This document shows positions 44,773 through 54,016 of a DNA stretch of 64,000 nucleotides, piece by piece. The translations under genes and the position numbers were made by a program. Under the pieces are notes generated by a model. The model did not search any database. It was not told the origin of the DNA and saw only the letters and a list, made by a program, of their open reading frames with translations. How positions within the stretch are numbered: the stretch's first letter is position 1; each line of letters begins with the position of its first letter. The stretch lies in contig NZ_KB850000.1 in the NCBI RefSeq assembly GCF_000369405.1, forward strand, positions 558,001 through 622,000, given 5' to 3'. The stretch comes from Acinetobacter sp. ANC 3929 (GTDB lineage: Bacteria; Pseudomonadota; Gammaproteobacteria; Pseudomonadales; Moraxellaceae).

Positions 44773-45617
44773 TGATGTCCTCAGAAGCCTTGCATTTGGG
44801 TGGGTTTATTTTGCCATGGACATTGCTGATCATTTTAATTGGATGGCTCGCTGTTTTTCTATCGGGGCTTTATTTTAGTCGTCAATATGCATGGTCAGAA
44901 AATGTTTGGCAGTGTTATAAAGACTCGCTCTGGTCGGCGATTTTGGTGGGATTCTTCGCTGCGCGAATGGTTTTTGTGATGATCCATGCCGATGTGTATT
45001 TGGTACATCCAATTGATATCATTAAGATTCAGGATAAAGGCTTCCATCTTTGTGCAGGTATTATTGCAGCTTGTCTATGGTTTATTTGGCAAAATAGAGC
45101 CTTAAAACTCAAACTGCTGAGCATCAGCCTGATGGTCTTTTTGGCAATACAACTCGTAGGCGTAGGTGTTATTAAATCCGTTCAAGTCCAATCACACTAT
45201 CCCGTACTCAGTTTTGATGATTTACAGCAACAGCCGCAAGCTTTAACCCAGTTTATTGGACAACCTACAGTGGTTAATTTATGGGCAAGTTGGTGCCCAC
45301 CTTGCCATCGTGAAATGCCTGTACTGTATCAAGCGCAACAAGATTATCCGAATATACATTTTGTCATGCTCAATCAGGGCGAAACAGCTGATGTCATTAA
45401 AGATTATCTAAGCCATCATGAATTTAATTTTAAACATGTACTAACAGACCTTAATGGGGATATGGCACAGCAGATGAATATGTACGGGATGCCAAGTACC
45501 TTGTTCTTCAATGCTAAAGGTCAACTTGTAGAAAGGCATATGGGTGAACTCAGTCCTGCAATGCTTAAGCAGTATTTGCAAAAGATTAATCAACATCAGA
45601 AGGTGTCATCTCAATGA
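44769..45617 (+). CDS. Lgt-like membrane domain fused to a TlpA-type thioredoxin
   Basis: A 282-residue fusion. Residues 1-135 have about four membrane helices that resemble the N-terminal part of prolipoprotein diacylglyceryl transferase (AARMVFVMIHADVYLVHPIDI then KGFHLCAGIIAA), but the Lgt active-site SFHGG has become GFHLCAG. Residues 145-275 are a TlpA/ResA-like thioredoxin with Cys176-Pro-Pro-Cys179 in WASWCPPCHREMP and a cis-Pro in GMPSTLFF. The start overlaps the dsbD stop (ATGA), and the end overlaps dsbG by four bases. Probably a periplasm-facing reductase fed by DsbD. Confidence 0.82.
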   Translation: MMMSSEALHLGGFILPWTLLIILIGWLAVFLSGLYFSRQYAWSENVWQCYKDSLWSAILVGFFAARMVFVMIHADVYLVHPIDIIKIQDKGFHLCAGIIAACLWFIWQNRALKLKLLSISLMVFLAIQLVGVGVIKSVQVQSHYPVLSFDDLQQQPQALTQFIGQPTVVNLWASWCPPCHREMPVLYQAQQDYPNIHFVMLNQGETADVIKDYLSHHEFNFKHVLTDLNGDMAQQMNMYGMPSTLFFNAKGQLVERHMGELSPAMLKQYLQKINQHQKVSSQ

Positions 45618-46360
45618 ACCGTAATTCTAAATTTTTAATAGGTTTAGCACTGAGCTTATTTACTGCTCAGGTATTTGCCGCAGTTCCGACAATTAAGCAA
45701 AAACTGGAAAAAGAAGGCTTCACTTTTGTTAAGCAAATTGAAGCGCCTGCTCAAATGACAGGTTGGGCGGGACATATGCAACAGAATCCAGCTACGGTGT
45801 TTATTTCGAATGATAATAAATATTATATTATTGGCGATTTACATAATGCCAAAGGCGATAATCTAACGGTCGATGTGCTGAATAAACATGTAAAGCAATC
45901 TGTGTTGGATGATGTGTGGAAAAGCTTAGAGCAGTCTGCGTGGATCCAAGATGGAAGTGAGAAAGCACCACGGATTATTTATGTGTTCTCGGATCCAAAT
46001 TGCCCTTATTGTCACGCTTTTTGGGAAAAGGCGCGTCCGTATGTGAAAGCGAGGAAGGTGCAATTACGCCATATTCAAGTCGGGGTGATTCGACCTGAAA
46101 GTCGAGGGCAGGCAGCAACACTTTTGGCTGCTTCTAATCCGCAACAAGTGTTTGAAGCATTTAATGCAGCCAAAGGCAAACAAAAGCTGAAAGAGTTAAA
46201 ACCCATACCAGCTCATCTCGCTGAAAAATTAGAGCGCAATGAAGAAATGATGAATAAATATGGGTTTTATGCCACACCTGCTTTAATCTGGAAAAATAGT
46301 CAAGGCAAACTGGAAACGGCTCAAGGATTACCTAAAGACTTGAAAAGTGTTTTTGAATAG
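45614..46360 (+). CDS. dsbG: Thiol:disulfide isomerase/reductase DsbG
   Basis: A 248-residue periplasmic protein. A signal peptide ends in FTAQVFAAVP. The N-terminal dimerisation domain precedes a thioredoxin fold with Cys130-Pro-Tyr-Cys133 in VFSDPNCPYCHAFWEKARP and the cis-Pro region YATPALIWKN. DsbG proteins protect single cysteines from over-oxidation and are kept reduced by DsbD, which fits the operon. A strong hairpin follows. Confidence 0.9.
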   Translation: MNRNSKFLIGLALSLFTAQVFAAVPTIKQKLEKEGFTFVKQIEAPAQMTGWAGHMQQNPATVFISNDNKYYIIGDLHNAKGDNLTVDVLNKHVKQSVLDDVWKSLEQSAWIQDGSEKAPRIIYVFSDPNCPYCHAFWEKARPYVKARKVQLRHIQVGVIRPESRGQAATLLAASNPQQVFEAFNAAKGKQKLKELKPIPAHLAEKLERNEEMMNKYGFYATPALIWKNSQGKLETAQGLPKDLKSVFE

Positions 46361-46382
46361 ATTGAATCCGTGAAGTGATAGA

Positions 46383-46416
46383 TATAACAAGGACGTTCGA
46401 AAACGTCCTTGTTATA
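46383..46416. terminator. Long hairpin between convergent dsbG and acyl-CoA dehydrogenase genes
   Basis: ATAACAAGGACGTT pairs fully with AACGTCCTTGTTAT, a 14-base perfect stem with a CGAA tetraloop. There is no uninterrupted T-run, but the strength and the convergent position make a two-way terminator likely. Confidence 0.75.
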
Positions 46417-46441
46417 ATTCATTATATCGCGTAAGAAAAAA

Positions 46442-47641
46442 CTACTTCAGTTCACTGGATGATTTACCAAGTTCACGACGCGCAATAATCAATTGCTGAA
46501 TTTGCTGTGTCCCTTCAAAAATATCTAAGATTTTCGAATCTCTTGCCCATTTTTCCAGTAATTCATCTTCGCCATAACCGACACTGGCAGCCAGCTCGAC
46601 GCATTTCAGTGTGATTTCATTGCCAACCCGTCCAGCTTTCGCTTTGGCAATCGATGCTTCTTTTGAATTCGGCTTTTTATTGTCGGCCATCCACGTTGCT
46701 TTAATCATTAATAAACGGGCTGCTTCCCATTCGGCTTCCATTCGATAGATCTGCGCAGCTAAATTTGAAGTTTGTAAGTAGGGTGTTTTGTAGTCTGGAT
46801 CAAGCTGATCTTTAAAGATTTCTTTAATTCGCTCTAACGAGGCCTTGGCACAACCAATTGCCATTGCCGCAACCAGTGGACGGGTATTGTCAAAGGTTTC
46901 CATGACGCCAGCAAAGCCTTTTGCCACGTCAATCTCAGGATTACCTAACAAATTGGCAGCAGGCACACGACAGTCAATAAAGCTAATCACAGCGGTATCT
47001 GAAGCTTTAATTCCGAGTTTATGTTCCAGACGCTCAACCTTCATTCCTGGTGTGCCTTTTGCTACCACGAATGATTTAATGGCAGCACGACCTAGCTTTT
47101 TATCTAATGTTGCCCACACCACCACCGAGTCGGCACGTTCACCTGACGTGACAAAGATTTTTTCACCATTCAGGATATAGTCATCGCCATCTTTAGTCGC
47201 CGTAGTGCGAATTGCTGCCGAGTCAGAACCACAACCAGGTTCTGTGATTGCCATCGCGGCCCAAGTGCCTTTGAAGCGTTCTAACTGTTCATCATTGGCA
47301 ACCGCAGCAATGGCAGAGTTCCCCAAGCCTTGACGTGGCATGCTTAGTAATAGGCCTGTGTCGCCGTAACACATTTCAATAATACCCAGCGCTGCAGACA
47401 TATTGCCGCCATTTACCACTGTATTTGGGTTTACAGTACCGCGTTTACTGGCATTGGCTGCACCGACACCTTCGCCACTTTCATTCATACCATCCAGTAA
47501 GGCAGCAAGCATGTCCAGTTCTTTCGGGTAGGCATGTTCGGCTTTGTCATATTTACGTGAAATAGGACGTAAAACATTCAGCGCAGTTTCGTGTGCCTGA
47601 TCCACCAGCATTTTGAATTTTTTCGGATTTTGTAAGTTCAT
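46442..47641 (-). CDS. Acyl-CoA dehydrogenase
   Basis: A 399-residue FAD enzyme. The signature AMAITEPGCGSDSAAIRT lies mid-chain, followed by the strand region GEKIFVTSGERAD. The catalytic Glu is in ILDIFEGTQQIQQLII near the C-terminus. GGAGAAC precedes the ATG. It introduces the first double bond of beta-oxidation on an acyl-CoA that sequence cannot identify. A second, divergent member of the family is encoded 15 bases upstream, and the two are likely co-transcribed. Confidence 0.92.
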   Translation of the reverse strand: MNLQNPKKFKMLVDQAHETALNVLRPISRKYDKAEHAYPKELDMLAALLDGMNESGEGVGAANASKRGTVNPNTVVNGGNMSAALGIIEMCYGDTGLLLSMPRQGLGNSAIAAVANDEQLERFKGTWAAMAITEPGCGSDSAAIRTTATKDGDDYILNGEKIFVTSGERADSVVVWATLDKKLGRAAIKSFVVAKGTPGMKVERLEHKLGIKASDTAVISFIDCRVPAANLLGNPEIDVAKGFAGVMETFDNTRPLVAAMAIGCAKASLERIKEIFKDQLDPDYKTPYLQTSNLAAQIYRMEAEWEAARLLMIKATWMADNKKPNSKEASIAKAKAGRVGNEITLKCVELAASVGYGEDELLEKWARDSKILDIFEGTQQIQQLIIARRELGKSSSELK

Positions 47642-47656
47642 TATTGTTCTCCAAAA

Positions 47657-48952
47657 TTAAGCGTGTAAGCCAGAATGCAGGATTGCAGTCGCACGAAGGT
47701 CGCGATACCAGCGTTCAGCAGGATGCTCCTTGGTAAAGCCATGACCACCCAGAATTTGTACGCCATCCGTACCGATTTTCATGGATTTTTCAGCACAAAG
47801 CAGGCGGGCAAGATAAGCTTCACGATGGAAGGGTTGTCCTGCTTCTGCCAAGCTTGCGGCATTGAGTACCAGCATACGCATGGCATCGATTTCAATCGCC
47901 ATGTCCGCAATCATGAAGGCTACACTTTGACGATGTGAAATAGGTTCACCGAAGGCAGTACGCTCATTGGCATATTTAATACAGTAAGTTTTGATGGCTT
48001 CACAGGTTCCAACAGCCATGGCACACCACATCAGGTTGCCTAGATCGACAAAAGCAGAGTAATCAAAATCGCTATCGCCTAAACGCAAGGCTGGGGTCTG
48101 GTTGAATTGCAGTGCCGCGGTTTCAGCGGCTTTTAGGCCCATCGCTGGATTGGTTTTAATGGCAATAGTTTCATTGGATTGCACCACGAAAATATCAGGC
48201 TGACCATTGAATTCTGCACTGACAAGAAGGACATCCGCGGTATCACCTAAAATCACTAAGGTTTTTTCACCTGTGATATAAAATTGTCCATTGGTTTCTG
48301 TGGCTTTGGTCTTTAACTGAAACGGGTTAAATGCCGGTGTTGCTTCTTGGAAGGCAAAACTTGCGGTGACATCGGTATCTTCAGCAAATACAGGTAAATA
48401 CATGGATTGAACTTGAGTTGATCCCCAACGAGTTATGGCATTGATCACGCTGAATGTACTCAGTAAACCCGCAGTCAGGCTGAAATCGCCTTTTGCCAGA
48501 TTTTCTGCAATCAGGATATTGCTAACAATATTTTGTTCTGCTGCAACGCCACCTAAAGCTTCTGGAAGCGCGTAGTAGTTTAAACCCAGATCGACCAGAT
48601 GTTGCCAGAGTTGTTCTGGAAACTGGGCGTGATGATCCGCATCATGTGCCAATGTATATAGGACCTCTCCAGCAAATTGCGACATTGCGTCAACGGTCAT
48701 CTGCTGTTCTTCGGTCAAGCTGAGATCAAACAGATTTTTGTTGGTCTGATTTGGGAGACGTTGTTTATCGATCGGTTGAGGCTTAAATGCTTTTTGAGTT
48801 TTATTGAGTACCTTAAAGCCTGTTTTTGAACCTTGATATAATGATTTTTCTACAAATTTTCTTAATTTGAGTTGATCAAGAACTTCGCTTCCTGCGATTT
48901 TGGTGATCAAAGATAGCCCAAAGCCTTGAGCCTTAGTCATCATATTCGACAT
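47657..48952 (-). CDS. Acyl-CoA dehydrogenase-like protein lacking the usual catalytic Glu
   Basis: A 431-residue family member with an extra N-terminal stretch of about 75 residues. The fold is recognisable (LPEALGGVAAEQNIV, ASFAFQEATPAF, NERTAFGEPISHRQSVAFMIADM, GVQILGGHGFTKEHPAERWYRD). At the end, where related enzymes read YEGT, this one reads RATAILHSGLHA and stops, so the Glu base is missing at that position. Some subfamilies place the Glu elsewhere. It may be a partner of the active enzyme encoded downstream rather than a catalyst. Confidence 0.85.
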   Translation of the reverse strand: MSNMMTKAQGFGLSLITKIAGSEVLDQLKLRKFVEKSLYQGSKTGFKVLNKTQKAFKPQPIDKQRLPNQTNKNLFDLSLTEEQQMTVDAMSQFAGEVLYTLAHDADHHAQFPEQLWQHLVDLGLNYYALPEALGGVAAEQNIVSNILIAENLAKGDFSLTAGLLSTFSVINAITRWGSTQVQSMYLPVFAEDTDVTASFAFQEATPAFNPFQLKTKATETNGQFYITGEKTLVILGDTADVLLVSAEFNGQPDIFVVQSNETIAIKTNPAMGLKAAETAALQFNQTPALRLGDSDFDYSAFVDLGNLMWCAMAVGTCEAIKTYCIKYANERTAFGEPISHRQSVAFMIADMAIEIDAMRMLVLNAASLAEAGQPFHREAYLARLLCAEKSMKIGTDGVQILGGHGFTKEHPAERWYRDLRATAILHSGLHA

Positions 48953-49223
48953 GGTTATATCCTGAAGGATGGTTGTAAAATTATGCTGACATGCTCCTGA
49001 TCAAAAGACTATGTCTTGTTTGACATGCAGACTGGAGAAAGATAAAGGGTAAAAGAGCTGGTTTTTGTTTTGTATTTAATTGTTTTTTATAGTTTAAAAA
49101 AAATGTTTGAAAAATATTTCTTTTAAAAATTGACCTAAATGACAGAGGTAAGAACTTGCCTTGATCTGTTTCTTGTTCAGTAAGCTGAATCTGTCATTTA
49201 TCTGTCTATCTCTATATATGCGC

Positions 49224-49514
49224 TTACTCTAATCCTTCCGTTAGAATCACGATATATTCACCTGCTAAATCACGGTGTTTTTTTGCCTGTTGATAGGCAT
49301 CACTGTGATACCAGTTTTGTGCTTCCTGCATACTGCTAAATTTGATGATTGCAACACCATCACTTTCAATATTTTCCAGAGCAATGGATTGCCCATAAAA
49401 TACGATGGGTTCAGCCTCGAAACCTTGGCTGGCTTGACGTGCCAGTGTTGTATAGGTTTTCATTTCATCTTGGTTTTTTAATTCTTTACGAATAAGAATA
49501 ATGTATGCACTCAT
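49224..49514 (-). CDS. DUF1330-family protein
   Basis: A 96-residue small alpha/beta-barrel protein of the ferredoxin-like type. Family features are MSAYIILIRKELK, EPIVFYGQSIALENIESDG, VAIIKFSSMQEAQNWYHSDAYQQAK and YIVILTEG. AGGAAA precedes the ATG. The biochemical role of DUF1330 is unknown. It lies between the acyl-CoA dehydrogenases and paaZ on the same strand, with about 90 bases on the paaZ side. Confidence 0.85.
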   Translation of the reverse strand: MSAYIILIRKELKNQDEMKTYTTLARQASQGFEAEPIVFYGQSIALENIESDGVAIIKFSSMQEAQNWYHSDAYQQAKKHRDLAGEYIVILTEGLE

Positions 49515-49601
49515 GGATTTTCCTAAATTGAACTTATTTTTAAGATACTAAATTTCAAAATGATTGATGGACACTTGATCGCATCCACCAATCTGTATAA
49601 T

Positions 49602-51704
49602 TTAAGCTGCGCGGGCAACCAAAGTTAAAATATCATAAGTCGCCACCAGTTCATCACGCTGATTTTTTACCTTGATATCCCAAACCACCACGCCATGTTC
49701 GGGTTGAGAAGGATCTTTTTGCGGTTTTGGTGTTTTCTGTTTGCAGGTCAGTTCTACCCGAATCGAATCGCCAATTTTGACGGGTTCAACAAAACGTAAA
49801 TTATCCATACCATAATTGGCAATCACAGGGCCTTGAGCAGCATCGACAAATAAGCCTGCTGCTGCTGAAACAATGAAATAACCATGCGCAACACGCTCAC
49901 CAAAGAAAGAATCTGCCGCAGCGATTTTGTCGGTATGGGCATAGAAATAGTCACCACTGAGGCAAGCAAAATTGACAATATCTGCTTCAGTCACGGTACG
50001 GCGTGCAGTCAGTAAACGTTCACCAATCACCAGTTCATCAAATGATTTTTTAAATGGATGGACTCGGTCTTCATTAATATTTGAACCCACCGTCCATGAA
50101 TGGGTGACTTGCGTCAGGCTATTCGGTGAACCTTGAATTGCGGTACGTTGCATATAGTGTTTGACTGCACGAATGCCGCCAAGTTCTTCGCCGCCACCGG
50201 CACGGCCTGGGCCGCCGTGAATGAGGTGAGGTAGTGGAGAACCATGTCCCGTACTTTCTTTGGCGGATTCTTCATCCAGAATATGAACACGACCGTGCCA
50301 CGGCGCAATTTTCTGGATGATCTGTTCAATATTTTCATCCGTATTTTTTACGACGGAGGCCACCAGACTGCCTTCACCACGAGCTACCAGCTCTGCAAGT
50401 TCATCAATGGATTGATAAGGCATCAAGGTACATACAGGGCCGAATGCTTCAGTGGTATGTACTGAGATGGCTTCTAATGGTTTGTCGCAGCGCAAGAGTG
50501 TCGGTGGAAAGAAGGCGCCTTTTTCTGGATGATCCGCATTGAATTTGACTGCGCTATCGCCACCAAAAACAATTTGAGCTTCTTTTGCCAGTTCAGCAAC
50601 TTTGGCTGCTACATCCAGTTTTTGTTTAGGGCTGGCTAGGGCGCCCATTGTTGTGTCAGGTTTTTGTGGATCTCCAACCACGACTTTTGCCAGTTTAGCG
50701 CTCAGTTTTTGCTGGACTTGTTCAAGCAGAGTATGAGGAACAAAGGCACGGCGAATCGCGGTACATTTTTGTCCTGCTTTGGTGGTCATTTCACGAAATA
50801 CTTCGCGCACAAACAGATCTAGCGTTGCTTCATTCGCTTCTGGACTGAGAATCGCGCTATTGACTGAATCTGCTTCCATACTGAATGGAATGGAGTATTT
50901 ATTTAAGTGTGGATGATTGCGAAGTTTTTGCCCTGTATACGCTGAACCCGTAAAGGTGACGCAGTCCTGAGGGCCTAAATAATCAAAAAGATCATCAATT
51001 TGACCACAGATCAGTTGTAGCGAACCTTTGGGTAAAATGCCCGTTGCAATAATTGCCTCGACCACTGCTTGAGTCAGTTGAGCGCCTTCAGTGGCTGGCT
51101 TGACAATACAAGGCACACCTGCCAAGAGCGTTGGCGCAATTTTTTCCAGCATGCCCCAGATTGGGAAGTTAAAGGCATTGATATGCACAGCAACACCGGC
51201 TTTAGGACTTAAAATATGCTTGGCGCCAAAAGTGCCGTTTTTAGAGAGCTGTATCCAGCTATCTTCAGTGATAATTTTTTCATCATTCAGTTCGCGGCGT
51301 ACCAGACTTGAATAAGCAAATAAGGTCTGAATCCCGCCTTCGATATCAATCCAGGCATCTTTACGTGTCGCACCAGTGGCATGAGCCAAGCTATAGAACT
51401 GTTCTTTTTGTTCAAGTAAATGTTGAGCAATTTGCTTTAGGGCATTGGCACGTTGATGAAAAGTCCAGTTTGCCAGTTCAGTACCATTTTGCTTGGCATA
51501 TTGCACGACCTGTTGTATATCGATGCCATGACTGCTGACGCTATAGATCGGTGCGCCAGTAATTGCATCTACAACGGTACGTGTCTCTTCATGGCTTGAA
51601 TGCCAGATTCCATAGACATAAGACGCCAGTTTGGTTAATTGCTGGCTTGCGCTTTGTTCTTTAATATCCGTGGTCGCTTCTTCTAGATGTGCTTGTTCAA
51701 GCAT
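49602..51704 (-). CDS. paaZ: Bifunctional oxepin-CoA hydrolase / semialdehyde dehydrogenase PaaZ
   Basis: A 700-residue ring-cleavage enzyme of phenylacetate catabolism. Residues 1-530 are an NADP aldehyde dehydrogenase with the active Cys in TTKAGQKCTAIRRAF and the Glu-type loop near FTGSAYTGQKL. The C-terminal 150 residues are a MaoC-type hydratase (LSGDYFYAHTD, ERVAHGYFIVSAAAG). It opens oxepin-CoA and oxidises the resulting aldehyde. GGAG precedes ATG 51704; TTG 51710 is an alternative. It is divergent from paaA. Confidence 0.95.
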   Translation of the reverse strand: MLEQAHLEEATTDIKEQSASQQLTKLASYVYGIWHSSHEETRTVVDAITGAPIYSVSSHGIDIQQVVQYAKQNGTELANWTFHQRANALKQIAQHLLEQKEQFYSLAHATGATRKDAWIDIEGGIQTLFAYSSLVRRELNDEKIITEDSWIQLSKNGTFGAKHILSPKAGVAVHINAFNFPIWGMLEKIAPTLLAGVPCIVKPATEGAQLTQAVVEAIIATGILPKGSLQLICGQIDDLFDYLGPQDCVTFTGSAYTGQKLRNHPHLNKYSIPFSMEADSVNSAILSPEANEATLDLFVREVFREMTTKAGQKCTAIRRAFVPHTLLEQVQQKLSAKLAKVVVGDPQKPDTTMGALASPKQKLDVAAKVAELAKEAQIVFGGDSAVKFNADHPEKGAFFPPTLLRCDKPLEAISVHTTEAFGPVCTLMPYQSIDELAELVARGEGSLVASVVKNTDENIEQIIQKIAPWHGRVHILDEESAKESTGHGSPLPHLIHGGPGRAGGGEELGGIRAVKHYMQRTAIQGSPNSLTQVTHSWTVGSNINEDRVHPFKKSFDELVIGERLLTARRTVTEADIVNFACLSGDYFYAHTDKIAAADSFFGERVAHGYFIVSAAAGLFVDAAQGPVIANYGMDNLRFVEPVKIGDSIRVELTCKQKTPKPQKDPSQPEHGVVVWDIKVKNQRDELVATYDILTLVARAA

Positions 51705-51890
51705 GATCAAACTCCATTTTTATGTGATACATCAATTATAGAAATACTTAAAATATGATTCATAATTTCATATTGATTACGCTAAAAGTCAACCTTATTT
51801 TGTTTTTAAAATTAAATAAAATTTTTATAAATTTAATTAAATCTAATTAAATCAATTGCTTGATTTTGATTTTGTGGTGGGTTGTAATTT

Positions 51891-51935
51891 GATACAAAAA
51901 TATTGATTGACTTTGTTTTGTGTGTATCGAAAAAT
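51891..51935. promoter_or_regulatory. Candidate control region between paaZ and paaA
   Basis: GATACA (51891-51896) and TGTATC (51923-51928) form an inverted repeat with 26 bases between, within the 265-base AT-rich divergent gap. TTGACT at 51907-51912 could be a -35 for paaA with an A-rich -10 near 51930. PaaX, encoded downstream, is the expected repressor, but I see no strong match to a known PaaX site. Confidence 0.35.
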
Positions 51936-51969
51936 AGATTCATGGATGAAATCCTCAAGGAATTGACAC

Positions 51970-52908
51970 ATGGAAAATAATTATCAGAAATTTGAGCACA
52001 ACATTGCCAATGACATCACCATCGAAGCCAAAGATGAAATGCCTGAGGCTTATCGTAAAACCTTGATTCGTCAGATTGGACAACACGGTCATTCGGAAAT
52101 TGTCGGGATGCTGCCAGAAGGCAACTGGATTACCCGTGCACCGACGTTGAAGCGTAAAGCTGTATTACTGGCAAAAGTGCAGGATGAGGCAGGGCACGGT
52201 CTCTATCTTTACAGTGCGGCTGAAACCTTGGGCGCAGACCGTGATGAGATGATGGAAAAATTGATTGATGGAAAAATGAAATATTCATCGATCTTTAATT
52301 ATCCAACGGTGAGCTGGGCCGATGTGGCGGCGATTGGCTGGCTGGTGGATGGTGCTGCGATTGTCAATCAGGTGGCTTTATGCCGTACCTCTTATGGGCC
52401 GTATGCGCGTGCCATGGTGCGAATCTGTAAAGAAGAAAGTTTCCATCAGCGGCAGGGTTTTGAAGCCATGATGGCATTGGCTGCTGGATCTCCTGAACAA
52501 AAACAGATGGCGCAAGATGCAGTGAACCGCTTCTGGTGGCCTGCATTGATGATGTTTGGCCCAAGTGACGACCATTCTCCAAACAGTGCACAAAGTATGG
52601 CATGGGGAATCAAGCGCTTTAGTAATGATGAATTGCGCCAGAAGTTTGTTGATAACACCGTACCGCAAATCTTACAGCTTGGCTTGACCGTGCCTGACGC
52701 AGATTTGAAATGGAATGAGGAAACTGGTCATTACAGCTATGGCGAAATTGACTGGCAAGAATTTAATGAGGTGATTGCAGGTCGTGGGCCTTGCAATCAT
52801 GAACGGATCGAAGCACGCCGCAAGGCTTGGGAAAATGGCAAGTGGGTGCGTGATGCAGCTGTTGTGTACGCCAAAAAGCAGCAAAACCAAGTGGGCAAAG
52901 TTGCTTAA
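51970..52908 (+). CDS. paaA: Phenylacetyl-CoA 1,2-epoxidase subunit A
   Basis: The 312-residue catalytic subunit of the multicomponent epoxidase. Di-iron ligands of the ferritin-like fold are in [19 protein letters not shown] (Glu and His) and [21 protein letters not shown] precedes the ATG by seven bases. It opens the long paa operon, divergent from paaZ. It forms the epoxidase core with PaaC, with PaaB, PaaD and PaaE as further components. Confidence 0.96.
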   Translation: MENNYQKFEHNIANDITIEAKDEMPEAYRKTLIRQIGQHGHSEIVGMLPEGNWITRAPTLKRKAVLLAKVQDEAGHGLYLYSAAETLGADRDEMMEKLIDGKMKYSSIFNYPTVSWADVAAIGWLVDGAAIVNQVALCRTSYGPYARAMVRICKEESFHQRQGFEAMMALAAGSPEQKQMAQDAVNRFWWPALMMFGPSDDHSPNSAQSMAWGIKRFSNDELRQKFVDNTVPQILQLGLTVPDADLKWNEETGHYSYGEIDWQEFNEVIAGRGPCNHERIEARRKAWENGKWVRDAAVVYAKKQQNQVGKVA

Positions 52909-52941
52909 GCAAGATTTAGGGAAAAATTTGAGGATATCGAA

Positions 52942-53232
52942 ATGGAAAATAACAACAATTGGTCGCTCTATGAAGTGTTTGTGCGCAGTAAACAAGGTTT
53001 AAGCCATCGTCATGTCGGCAGTCTAAGAGCCCCAGATGATGAAATTGCACTGCAACATGCGCGTGATGTCTATACCCGCCGCAATGAAGGTATCAGTATC
53101 TGGGTGGTGCGTTCGGAACTGATTAAATCCTCACAGCCAGATGAAAAAGCAGAGTTTTTTGAACCTGCACTGGACAAAGTCTATCGTCATCCGACGTTCT
53201 ACCATATCCCTGATGGCATTGAGCATATGTAA
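52942..53232 (+). CDS. paaB: Phenylacetyl-CoA epoxidase subunit B
   Basis: A 96-residue structural subunit: WSLYEVFVRSKQGLSHRHVGSL and DVYTRRNEGISIWVVRS are characteristic. It lies 33 bases after paaA and a few bases before paaC. Confidence 0.94.
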   Translation: MENNNNWSLYEVFVRSKQGLSHRHVGSLRAPDDEIALQHARDVYTRRNEGISIWVVRSELIKSSQPDEKAEFFEPALDKVYRHPTFYHIPDGIEHM

Positions 53233-53244
53233 GGGAGTATGCAA

Positions 53245-54000
53245 ATGAATAATCCTATTTTATCTAAGTTCTTATTACATATCGGCGATAGCCAGTTGGT
53301 ATTGGCGCAACGTTTAGCGGAATGGTGTGGTCATGCGCCAGAGCTGGAAATTGATATTGCTTTGGCCAATATCGGTCTGGATTTACTGGGACAATCCCGA
53401 AATTTCCTGACTTTGGCTGGCCAATACGAAGCTGAGAAACGTGATGAAGATCAACTGGCCTATTTCCGCAACGAACGTGAGTTTTTTAATTTATTGCTAT
53501 GTGAACAACCGAATGGTGATTTTGCACAGACCATCGTTCGTCAATGGCTGATCGATCATTACCATGTGTTGTTGTTAACGGCTTTAACTCAATCCGCAAC
53601 AGCAGAAGTCGCGGCATTGGCGGTGAAATCTTTAAAAGAAGCCAAGTATCACATTCGTTTCTCAACCAGCTGGATGGAGCGTTTAAGCCTCAGCACAGCA
53701 GAAGCACTTCAACGTGTACAACAGTCATTAGACAATTTGTGGCGTTTTAGTGCCGAACTGTTCGAACTGACTGCGGAAGAAAAAACACTGGTTGAGCAAG
53801 GCATCATTCCTGATTTATCCAGCGAAAAAGCACATTGGGATCAGGTCATCGCTGCCGAACTGAAGCGTTTTGAACTCAGCATTCCTGTAAATGGTGCCTA
53901 CCGCCGTGGGGCCAAACAAGGTTTGCATACCGAGCATTTAGGTTATCTGTTGGCTGAAATGCAATCTATTCAACGCAGTTATCCTGAGATGACTTGGTAG
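53245..54000 (+). CDS. paaC: Phenylacetyl-CoA epoxidase subunit C
   Basis: A 251-residue ferritin-like non-catalytic subunit that pairs with PaaA. Conserved stretches are LAQRLAEWCGHAPELEIDIALANIGLDLLGQ and EAKYHIRFSTSWMERL. ATG 53245 is preferred to ATG 53239 because AAGGGAG (53231-53237) is then seven bases away. Confidence 0.93.
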   Translation: MNNPILSKFLLHIGDSQLVLAQRLAEWCGHAPELEIDIALANIGLDLLGQSRNFLTLAGQYEAEKRDEDQLAYFRNEREFFNLLLCEQPNGDFAQTIVRQWLIDHYHVLLLTALTQSATAEVAALAVKSLKEAKYHIRFSTSWMERLSLSTAEALQRVQQSLDNLWRFSAELFELTAEEKTLVEQGIIPDLSSEKAHWDQVIAAELKRFELSIPVNGAYRRGAKQGLHTEHLGYLLAEMQSIQRSYPEMTW

Positions 54001-54016
54001 CACAAGGAGCGTTAGC

